Positions 5,995 through 12,195 of a stretch of DNA of 12,195 bases are shown in pieces. The stretch lies in assembly GCA_031259205.1 (NCBI GenBank), contig JAIRLS010000301.1, forward strand, positions 1 through 12,195, given 5' to 3'. The notes under the pieces were generated by a model that saw only the letters and a list, made by a program, of their open reading frames with translations, had not been told where the DNA came from and did no database searches. Each line of letters opens with the position of its first letter. Within the stretch, counting starts at the first letter, position 1. The translations under genes were made by a program, and so were the position numbers. Source of the DNA: Bacteroidales bacterium (GTDB lineage Bacteria; Bacteroidota; Bacteroidia; Bacteroidales; UBA4181).

Positions 5995-7806
5995 ATGAAA
6001 ACAATAAATTTATTAGTCGGTATGTTTGTATGCACGGCCGGCATTCATGCCCAATGGAAACCTGCGGGCGACAAAATCAAAACACAGTGGGCAGAACAGA
6101 TCAACCCCGATAAAGTGTTGCCCGAATATCCGCGTCCGCTGATAGAGCGGAATGAATGGTTAAACTTAAACGGCTTATGGGAATATGCCATTGTACCGCG
6201 CGGACACGTTGAACCGGCCGCTTTTGACGGGAAAATCCTTGTTCCTTTCGCTGTAGAGTCGTCATTGTCGGGCGTTCAGAAAGGAGTAGGAGAATCCGAA
6301 GAACTGTGGTACAAGCGCGACTTTACTGTCCCTACCCACTGGAAAAACAGGCAGGTGATACTGAATTTCGGCGCTGTGGACTGGAAAGCGGATGTGTTTG
6401 TGAATGATATTCTGATAGGATCGCATCAAGGCGGGTACACCCCATTTTCGTTCAACATCACGCCTTTTCTGAGCGGTAAAACCAAAGATAAATTAGCCGT
6501 CCGTGTGTGGGATCCCAGCGATAAAGGGTATCAGCCACGGGGAAAACAAGTAACCAACCCTCAAGGAATTTGGTACACTTCCGTAACAGGCATCTGGCAA
6601 ACGGTATGGCTTGAACCCGTTGCCGAAAACCACATTACCGCCGTGAAACCGGTTTCCGATATTGACAATAACGTGCTTGCGGTAACCGTTTTCGCTTCCG
6701 GCCAAAACAACAACGTCATCGAAGTAAAACTGCTGGACAAAGGACAGGTCATCGCTACAGCGAAGGGTATTCAGGGGAAAGAACTCCGGTTGTCGGTGGA
6801 AAACCCGTCGTTGTGGTCGCCCGACAATCCGTACCTCTATTACCTGCAAATATCGCTGATTGCGGGAGGCAAAACTGTCGACGAGGTAAAATCCTATACC
6901 GCTTTCCGGAAAATATCCGTCAAACGCGACGCCAACGGACTGATGCGCATGCAACTGAACAACAAAAACCTGTTTCACTATGGCCCGCTCGACCAGGGAT
7001 GGTGGCCTGACGGCTTATATACCGCGCCGACCGATGAAGCATTGGTTTTCGATATTAAGAAAACCAAGCAATGGGGGTTTAATATGATACGGAAACACGT
7101 GAAGGTAGAGCCTGCCCGCTGGTACTACCATTGCGACAGGGAAGGCGTTATGGTATGGCAGGATATGCCCAGTGGCGATCACGGCCGCTATCTCTATGAC
7201 CAGTGCAAGTATAACGGCGGAATGGATGCAAAACGTTCCCAGGTATCCATCGCCAACTATTACCGGGAATGGAAAGAAATCATGGATCTGTGCGATTCTC
7301 ATCCGTCGGTGGTGGTGTGGGTACCGTTCAACGAGGCATGGGGACAGTTCGATACGGAAAAAGTGGCGGAATGGACTGTCGAACAAGACCCGTCACGGTT
7401 GGTGAATCCGGCAAGCGGAGGGAATCACCGTCCTTGCGGACACATCATGGACTTGCACAATTACCCCGCACCGGATATGTGCCTCTTTGACCCTGTAAGA
7501 GTAAACGTACTGGGCGAATACGGCGGCATCGGATTACCTCTGGAAGAACATCTCTGGTGGCAAAAACGCAATTGGGGCTACATTCAGTTCAAAAGCAGCG
7601 ACGAAGTAACAACTGAATACGTGAAATATGCACAACAACTGAAAGACCTTGTAAAACGCGGATTCTCCGCCGCCGTCTATACCCAGACCACCGATGTGGA
7701 AGGCGAAGTGAACGGACTGATGACCTACGATCGCAAAGCAGTAAAAATCAACGAGGCGGACGTGCGGAAAGCTAATCAGGCGGTCATCAGCGAAGGGACA
7801 GATTGA
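5995..7806 (+). CDS. secreted glycoside hydrolase family 2 (beta-galactosidase/glucuronidase-like)
   Basis: A retaining beta-glycosidase, probably periplasmic, removing terminal beta-linked sugars; the exact substrate cannot be read from sequence. The start at 5995 gives a good signal peptide (MKTINLLVGMFVCTAGIHA, cleavage before Q20). An ATG at 5971, directly after the kinase stop, would add 8 residues before it and is less likely. Domains: an N-terminal jelly-roll sugar-binding domain (about 45-200, WLNLNGLWEY and LWYKRDFTVP), an Ig-like domain (about 205-305), and a TIM barrel (about 310-600) with GFNMIRKHVKVEP. The acid/base is E447 in PFNEAWG and the nucleophile is E508 in VLGEYGG, both intact. 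At 603 residues it is a compact GH2 without the extra C-terminal domains of LacZ. It begins 24 bp after the kinase gene, so it is probably co-transcribed. No SusC/SusD pair is nearby, so this is not a typical polysaccharide utilisation locus. Confidence 0.9.
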   Translation: MKTINLLVGMFVCTAGIHAQWKPAGDKIKTQWAEQINPDKVLPEYPRPLIERNEWLNLNGLWEYAIVPRGHVEPAAFDGKILVPFAVESSLSGVQKGVGESEELWYKRDFTVPTHWKNRQVILNFGAVDWKADVFVNDILIGSHQGGYTPFSFNITPFLSGKTKDKLAVRVWDPSDKGYQPRGKQVTNPQGIWYTSVTGIWQTVWLEPVAENHITAVKPVSDIDNNVLAVTVFASGQNNNVIEVKLLDKGQVIATAKGIQGKELRLSVENPSLWSPDNPYLYYLQISLIAGGKTVDEVKSYTAFRKISVKRDANGLMRMQLNNKNLFHYGPLDQGWWPDGLYTAPTDEALVFDIKKTKQWGFNMIRKHVKVEPARWYYHCDREGVMVWQDMPSGDHGRYLYDQCKYNGGMDAKRSQVSIANYYREWKEIMDLCDSHPSVVVWVPFNEAWGQFDTEKVAEWTVEQDPSRLVNPASGGNHRPCGHIMDLHNYPAPDMCLFDPVRVNVLGEYGGIGLPLEEHLWWQKRNWGYIQFKSSDEVTTEYVKYAQQLKDLVKRGFSAAVYTQTTDVEGEVNGLMTYDRKAVKINEADVRKANQAVISEGTD

Positions 7807-7841
7807 AACGGACAAACCGCCATTCTACCTGTTCGCCTTTT

Positions 7842-7865
7842 GTTTGCGAAAGAGGCAAACTTTTT
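7842..7865 (+). terminator. rho-independent terminator after the GH2 gene
   Basis: GTTTGC (7842-7847), a 7-nt loop and GCAAAC (7855-7860) form a perfect 6-bp stem followed by TTTTT (7861-7865). It lies in the 61-bp gap between the convergent GH2 and peptidase genes and has the T-run only in the plus direction. The stem is short, so efficiency is uncertain. Confidence 0.6.
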
Positions 7866-7867
7866 CG

Positions 7868-8572
7868 TCAGGGAGAGGCCGGTAAGGAAAGTTGTAATTG
7901 TTCATTCATGATTTCTTCGGGCGTCATGTAACAGGTCAGTTTGTACCGGCGGTATTTCTTGCCGATAAAAGTAGAATTGACGACGTATTGGGCATAATCG
8001 TAGAGCGACCAGCCTAACCCGCGGGAAATAGCGGTTGCATCGGTTTGTCGTTCCATGCGACGACGATAGTTTTTGCCAAGATAGCGGATACCGGTGCAAA
8101 ATATTTCCCATCCCGATTGTGTGGAATAATCCAGGACATGCGCCAGTTCGTGCCCCATAAGTCCTACCGAGGCGTTGAACGGTATTTCGCGGAGCAACCG
8201 TGCTTGTGCGCTTTTCGTCCGTTGGTTGACAATCAGATAATAGACGCGTTTGTTGCGTTTGCACAACACCGACCACAGAGAAGGGCGTGCGGCCATGGAA
8301 GTTTTGATGGCGCCGTAGCGCAAGCGGATATTCACGCCGCACAGTTCCGGATAGTAACCGGCCGCCGCGAAAAAGGCCACTATTAGCGAATCATTGGAAA
8401 TGTCCGTCACATGTGCGGGACAGGCGGCAGTATCTATGCCGGCTTTCGTTTCCTCGTAGCGTAAACGGACGCCGTCCGGAACGGTTTGCCCCAATAACGA
8501 AGCAACAGACAAAGAACAGCACAGTAACGATAAGCATAAGTTTCTGCCGTACTTTACCGTACTTTTCGGCAT
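7868..8572 (-). CDS. exported HExxH metallopeptidase-like protein
   Basis: I do not recognise the exact family. The 234-residue protein starts at MPKSTVKYGRN, followed by a hydrophobic stretch ending near SLLGQ, a typical signal peptide. An upstream ATG at 8605 would add 11 residues and an overlong N-region. The zinc-peptidase motif H141-E-L-A-H145 is followed by VLDYS. A second helix, E174-R-Q-T-D178-A, provides a likely third zinc ligand 29 residues later, the gluzincin pattern seen in M48-like and related peptidases. The segment before the motif (about 100-130, WSVLCKRNKRVYYLIVN) could form the edge strand that binds substrate. There is no C-terminal membrane helix. It lies 65 bp downstream of the aldolase gene on the same strand, so co-transcription is possible. 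Peptidase activity is inferred from the motifs only. Confidence 0.72.
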   Translation of the reverse strand: MPKSTVKYGRNLCLSLLCCSLSVASLLGQTVPDGVRLRYEETKAGIDTAACPAHVTDISNDSLIVAFFAAAGYYPELCGVNIRLRYGAIKTSMAARPSLWSVLCKRNKRVYYLIVNQRTKSAQARLLREIPFNASVGLMGHELAHVLDYSTQSGWEIFCTGIRYLGKNYRRRMERQTDATAISRGLGWSLYDYAQYVVNSTFIGKKYRRYKLTCYMTPEEIMNEQLQLSLPASP

Positions 8573-8637
8573 AAACCGTTGTACATGATTAAAAATACCG
8601 TACATTTCGGAATATTGTTAAAAAGGCGGCGAAACGG

Positions 8638-9936
8638 TCACTTCAGGAAAACTTTTCGTAAATCTTCTATCTGTTGCCGGTTGATGGGGGTCAGTTTTCC
8701 GACAGACGACGCCAATACCAACGATTGAGCGCTAAATTCGGCTACCTCGAGGCGGTCGAAGGTCTGCAACAGTTTGTCGCCTGTCACCAACACCGAGTCA
8801 TTTTCGATAATGAGGGCCGGTATTCCTTCCGACAGTTTTTCTACGATTTCCATTTTTCCCCGGAAATGGGAGCCGAACGGCATCAGCGGTACATCCTGCA
8901 ATAAAATCCAGCTTTCCGGGATAGTTCGTACGTCTAATGGCTGGTGGGCAGCGCCGAATGCCATCAGGTAAGGTGATTGTGTGAGGATGATGGAATTGAT
9001 GTGCGGGAGACGCCGGTATATTTCCTGATGCAGCCATGTTACGCGGCTGGGATTTTTGCCCGGTTCGCGACGTCCGTCCCGTATTTGCACGATGTCCTGT
9101 AAGTCCATATTCCAGCGTACCACGTCCGTCGGGGTAATCAGGAAGTCATTGCCTCTCCAGCGTACGGATACCGTTCCGTACGAACTCACCATCAATCCCT
9201 GGCGACAGGCTCGGAGGACAATGTTGCAAATATCGGTACGGATTTGCCGTTCGTCCGACGGATGTTCCACCGTTTTCATTTCGGGCAGCGTATTGACGGC
9301 TTGCGCTTCAAAATCCCGAATCTGTTCGTCATTGAGGAACTTTACTTCGCCTATTTTTTGTCCGTAAATAATGGCTCGTGCGCTAAATTCAAAGGTTTCG
9401 AATCGCAGAAAAGCGTCGTTGATGTCCGATCCGCCCACTACTGTTCCGTGGTTTTCCATGATGATGGCTTTGACGCCTTTCTTGAATTCTTCTCCGATCC
9501 TCATTCCGAGTTCCTGACTGCCGGGCACTTCATAGGTAGCGTACCCGATGGGGCCGCAGACATGCTTAGCCTGCGAAATGACGTTCGGATCAGGCGCCTG
9601 ACGTGTGATGCTGAACGACACCAGCGCCGGCGGATGTGCGTGGATAATGGCTTTAATGTCGGGACGCGACTCGTAGATGGCCTTGTGAAAAGGATATTCC
9701 GACGAAGGTTTGTGCTTGCCGACAATGGTGCCGTCGCGTTTCACCAGCATGATGTCCGACGGACGCAACGATCCTTTGTCAATGGATCCGGGCGTCACCC
9801 AGATGTCGCCGTTCTCTTCAATAATAGACACGTTGCCGCCGGAAGTGGTCGTAAGGTTACGTTCGTAAATCCTGCGGATAATGGTAGTGATCTGGTCGCG
9901 CGGATGCGTTAATTGCGTATTTATAATCTGATTCAT
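8638..9936 (-). CDS. tandem class II aldolase/adducin-family protein, second domain degenerate
   Basis: The protein has 432 residues, twice the usual length of about 210 for a fuculose-1-phosphate aldolase or ribulose-5-phosphate epimerase type enzyme, because two class II aldolase domains are fused. Domain 1 (about 10-210) is intact: TSGGNVSI, catalytic E80 in PSSEYPFH, metal ligands H99 and H101 in IIHAHPP, and H163 in ENHGTV. It should bind a divalent metal (usually zinc) and cleave or isomerise a phosphorylated or plain sugar; the substrate is not evident. Domain 2 (about 225-430) keeps the fold signature (SSYGTVSVRW, ITPTDVV, HQEIYRRLPHINSIIL). By alignment it has V299, L318, Q320 and D381 in place of E80, H99, H101 and H163, so it cannot bind the metal and is probably structural or regulatory. 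The gene is cytoplasmic and lies 73 bp after the TPR gene. Confidence 0.88.
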   Translation of the reverse strand: MNQIINTQLTHPRDQITTIIRRIYERNLTTTSGGNVSIIEENGDIWVTPGSIDKGSLRPSDIMLVKRDGTIVGKHKPSSEYPFHKAIYESRPDIKAIIHAHPPALVSFSITRQAPDPNVISQAKHVCGPIGYATYEVPGSQELGMRIGEEFKKGVKAIIMENHGTVVGGSDINDAFLRFETFEFSARAIIYGQKIGEVKFLNDEQIRDFEAQAVNTLPEMKTVEHPSDERQIRTDICNIVLRACRQGLMVSSYGTVSVRWRGNDFLITPTDVVRWNMDLQDIVQIRDGRREPGKNPSRVTWLHQEIYRRLPHINSIILTQSPYLMAFGAAHQPLDVRTIPESWILLQDVPLMPFGSHFRGKMEIVEKLSEGIPALIIENDSVLVTGDKLLQTFDRLEVAEFSAQSLVLASSVGKLTPINRQQIEDLRKVFLK

Positions 9937-10009
9937 AGTATTATTTGTTGAAATTTTTATAGATATTTGAAACTTTTTTGGTTGATGTATTTCTTTTCAT
10001 GTTCTTCGG

Positions 10010-11638
10010 TCAATTATTGTTGCTTATTTGCAAGGCGATCCGTTCGATAGCGAATACTTGTTCGGTAGTGTTGCCGTAACGGTCGGTCGCTTTAATGTTG
10101 AAGGCGGTTTTATTGGTAATATCTACTATTGTCGAGAAAGTCGGATTAGGGTTGTCATGGTCGAAATCGATGGCTTTCTCATCCACTTTGATGTCGATGA
10201 TGTGGCTTTCATCCGTGATTTTTCCTTCGATGTACAGGTGGTTCTCACTGTCGGCGGCAATGGTAATACTTCCTTTCTCATCGGGTTTAGGAGTGAACAG
10301 GGTGATTTCCGGTTTGACGGTTTCGGTTTTCACTATGTGATAAGTCAGTTTGTTCACGTTATCGTACACATCGGCGACTTCCAACTGGATTTCGTTTACA
10401 TTGTTCTCCAGTTTCACCTCGTCGGTGAACTCGAATCCATCGTCAATGGGCGTCAGCGTAATATCCTGCCCGTTGATCCGGAATTTTCCGACAGGGCTTT
10501 CATCGGTGATTTTTCCTTTCAAGGTGACGGTTTTTGCATTGTCGGGCACGGGGAGAACGAAGTTGTCGTTTGCAATGCCGTCCAGTGTCAGTTGTGGCGC
10601 CCTGTTTTCCCGGTTCAGTTCAAAAATTCGCTGATGGGCAAGTTGCGTGATGGCTTCCCTGTCGGGATATTTGGGAGCGTCGGCCAATAGTTGTTGATAA
10701 TCTGTCAAAGCGGCTTTTTTATTACCTGTTCCGGCGTAACTGTCGGCTCTCCCCGCCAAAGCCTGCCAGAAAGTGGGATCGGCTTTCATCACCCATTCGA
10801 AATCTTTCAGAGCCTCTTGGTTTTTGTTGGTTTCGAGGTAGTAAGTGCCGCGCCGGTAACGTGCCTGAAGGTTGTTGGGATTTTTTTCCAAGACATAAGA
10901 GGCGTCGTCAATGGCGTCTTTGAACTGTTTGAGCAGAGCATAGCCTCTGCTTCTGGCTACCATGGCTTCTTCCGAATCGGGATTAATAGCCAGTGCAGCA
11001 TCTGCGTTCACTAAGGTTTCTTCGGTTTTGTTCATTCCGGCAGACAGATTGCTCAATGCAATGTAGGCTTCAATAAAACCTCTGTCTAATCGAGTAGCTT
11101 TCGTATAAGCCCATTCTGCTTGTTGGCGTGCGTTGATCCGGTTGTTTACTTCTCCCTGCAAAAAATAATTCATTGCGGTTTCGCCTATCTGCAAGGTGGC
11201 GTTGCTTGTTTTCAGGGCTGCTTCCGGTTGGTTCAACTGTAACTGGGATTTGATTTTGACATGATAAGCCGGAAGATACTGCTTATTGAGTTGTATAGCC
11301 TTGTCCACGCTTGAGATGGCCGCTTCGTATTGCTTGCTTTCGTAGAGATGATACCCCAACTGGTACCAGACGGTTTCATCGTCGGGGACAAACGCAGTGA
11401 TTTTACGGTAATCGTCTGCGGCTTTTGCATATTGCTTAAGATGCGAATAAGTTTCCGCTCGAACTTTCAACAATTCTTCCGATTCGGGATAGGCAGCAAT
11501 AGCCTGATTGAGCAATGTTAACGCTTTTTCAGGCTGTTCCGAAAGAGAATCAGCCTGATGGATAACACTGTCAATATTCTGTGCTCTGGAGACCACAGCC
11601 CATCCGCAAAACAGAAAAACAAAACCAAGACGCTTCAT
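10010..11638 (-). CDS. secreted TPR protein with two tandem C-terminal beta domains
   Basis: The 542-residue protein starts at 11638 with a clear signal peptide (MKRLGFVFLFCGWAVVSRAQ). An ATG at 11707 would add 23 residues and bury it. Residues about 30-345 hold roughly nine TPR units (for example VWYQLGYHLYESKQYEAAI and ARYRRGTYYLETNKNQEAL), which normally form a superhelix for protein binding. The C-terminal third carries two copies of a domain about 97 residues apart, each opening with the identical heptapeptide GKITDES (375-381 and 472-478) and probably Ig-like. The nucleotide sequence of the two heptapeptide copies differs at one base in 21, so the duplication may be fairly recent or under constraint. 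A periplasmic or outer-membrane scaffold role is likely but inferred. No catalytic motif is visible. Confidence 0.85.
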   Translation of the reverse strand: MKRLGFVFLFCGWAVVSRAQNIDSVIHQADSLSEQPEKALTLLNQAIAAYPESEELLKVRAETYSHLKQYAKAADDYRKITAFVPDDETVWYQLGYHLYESKQYEAAISSVDKAIQLNKQYLPAYHVKIKSQLQLNQPEAALKTSNATLQIGETAMNYFLQGEVNNRINARQQAEWAYTKATRLDRGFIEAYIALSNLSAGMNKTEETLVNADAALAINPDSEEAMVARSRGYALLKQFKDAIDDASYVLEKNPNNLQARYRRGTYYLETNKNQEALKDFEWVMKADPTFWQALAGRADSYAGTGNKKAALTDYQQLLADAPKYPDREAITQLAHQRIFELNRENRAPQLTLDGIANDNFVLPVPDNAKTVTLKGKITDESPVGKFRINGQDITLTPIDDGFEFTDEVKLENNVNEIQLEVADVYDNVNKLTYHIVKTETVKPEITLFTPKPDEKGSITIAADSENHLYIEGKITDESHIIDIKVDEKAIDFDHDNPNPTFSTIVDITNKTAFNIKATDRYGNTTEQVFAIERIALQISNNN

Positions 11639-11943
11639 TTGATGGACAAAACCGAACGTTTTATTGTCATTCGCAAATATTGTGCCGTAAATGTTTCCAA
11701 AATCCAACGGGATTACAGATTTTTAAAAATTTGCCTCTCTTTTCCTTTTTGACTTTAGCGAGAGATCGTATTATTTTTTCGTACCTTGTGGATTGTTATT
11801 TCGTTTTTTTTATTTTATTTGCTTGAATACCTTGCAATTGTATTTTCCCTTTTCGGAAATGCCCCCTGTTTTAAATAAAAAATTTTATTCTATTGTTTGT
11901 AAAAATCATTTTTATTGTATCTTTGCGCCATTAAAATATGCCT
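11639..11943. other. AT-rich divergent spacer between TPR gene and tRNA-Gly
   Basis: This 305-bp stretch holds no gene I can support. Its right end has the tRNA promoter. On the minus strand AATATTTG (11681-11674) is one base off the -7 consensus and about 35 nt before the TPR start, but a well-spaced upstream TTTG is missing, so it is only a weak promoter candidate for that gene. Confidence 0.5.
11896..11925 (+). promoter_or_regulatory. promoter of the tRNA-Gly / tRNA-Leu pair
   Basis: TTTG at 11896-11899 and TATCTTTG at 11918-11925 are separated by 18 bp, close to the Bacteroidota consensus TTTG-N19-21-TAnnTTTG. The expected start is about 11931, roughly 13 nt before the mature tRNA. Confidence 0.75.
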
Positions 11944-12016
11944 GCGGAAATAGCTCAGTTGGTAGAGCATAACCTTGCCAAGGTTAGGGTCGCGAGTTCG
12001 AGTCTCGTTTTCCGCT
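11944..12016 (+). tRNA. tRNA-Gly (anticodon GCC)
   Basis: The acceptor stem is GCGGAAA (11944-11950) with TTTCCGC (12009-12015) and discriminator T12016, as expected for bacterial tRNA-Gly. D arm 11953-11968 (GCTC/GAGC), anticodon stem TAACC/GGTTA, loop TTGCCAA with anticodon GCC at 11977-11979, and T arm GCGAG/CTCGT with one G-T pair. CCA is not encoded. Confidence 0.96.
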
Positions 12017-12020
12017 CTGA

Positions 12021-12046
12021 AATCCCGATGCGTTTCGGGATTTTTT
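12021..12046 (+). terminator. hairpin with T-run between the two tRNA genes
   Basis: AATCCCGA (12021-12028) pairs with TCGGGATT (12035-12042) around a 6-nt loop, giving an 8-bp stem that runs into T at 12041-12046. It has the form of an intrinsic terminator, yet sits 5 nt after tRNA-Gly and 8 nt before tRNA-Leu. There is no room for a separate promoter for tRNA-Leu downstream of it. Confidence 0.75.
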
Positions 12047-12054
12047 GTGAAACC

Positions 12055-12140
12055 GCCTTGGTGGTGGAATTGGTAGACACGCGGGACTTAAAATCCCGTG
12101 GGCAGCAATGTCCGTGCGGGTTCAAGTCCCGCCCGAGGTA
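12055..12140 (+). tRNA. tRNA-Leu (anticodon UAA)
   Basis: This 86-nt class II tRNA has acceptor strands GCCTTGG (12055-12061) and CCGAGGT (12133-12139) with discriminator A12140. The G1-U72 pair also occurs in E. coli tRNA-Leu(UAA). Anticodon stem CGGGA/TCCCG with loop CTTAAAA places TAA at 12089-12091. The long variable arm GGGCA/TGTCC is typical of Leu, and the T arm is GCGGG/CCCGC. CCA is not encoded. Confidence 0.96.
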
Positions 12141-12195
12141 CAAAAAACAGGCGAAACAGTTTTATTGTAAGATTCGAAAACCGGTTCATTCTTTT

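Noticed and set aside
9941..10000. 19-codon basic minus-strand frame (MKRNTSTKKVSNIYKNFNK) just upstream of the aldolase gene
   Set aside because: The position 4 bp before the aldolase start is suggestive of a leader peptide, but a frame this short is expected by chance and no attenuator structure follows.
11955..12143. 62-codon minus-strand open frame
   Set aside because: It is the antisense of both tRNA genes and the hairpin between them.

Overview
The window looks like a chromosomal segment from a Bacteroidota bacterium, probably Bacteroidales. Starts lack clear Shine-Dalgarno sequences. Several genes are preceded by the Bacteroidota sigma-70 type -7 box TAnnTTTG (clear copies at 823-830 on the minus strand, 3871-3878 and 11918-11925 on the plus strand). 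The gene content (B12-dependent ribonucleotide reductase, GH2 glycosidase with a signal peptide, double class II aldolase, TPR lipid- or envelope-directed protein) fits that group. The species cannot be named from sequence alone.

Left end (1-830): an uninterrupted array of 33 full 21-bp units plus a 12-bp stub. It is best read on the minus strand as the body of an exported or membrane-anchored heptad-repeat protein. That gene has an ATG at 789, a hydrophobic N-terminus and a good promoter at 823-830, and it runs off the left edge. This is the most unusual element here.

Plus-strand block (1066-7806): nrdJ, a class II (adenosylcobalamin) ribonucleotide reductase, is divergent from the repeat gene. 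After a 287-bp gap with a promoter comes a tight three-gene run: a stand-alone V4R sensor protein, a soluble PAS histidine kinase 16 bp downstream, and a secreted GH2 glycosidase 24 bp after that. The V4R protein carries a Cys/Glu set with the same spacing as the zinc site of the phenol sensor MopR. This suggests a small-molecule-responsive signalling pair with a glycosidase as co-transcribed cargo. The block ends with a hairpin terminator at 7842-7865.

Minus-strand block (11638-7868, convergent with the plus block): a secreted nine-TPR protein with two tandem C-terminal domains, a class II aldolase whose second half has lost every catalytic residue, and a small exported HExxH metallopeptidase-like protein. 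Spacings of 73 and 65 bp allow co-transcription but do not prove it.

Right end (11639-12195): an AT-rich divergent spacer with a strong promoter, then tRNA-Gly(GCC), a hairpin with a T-run, and tRNA-Leu(UAA).
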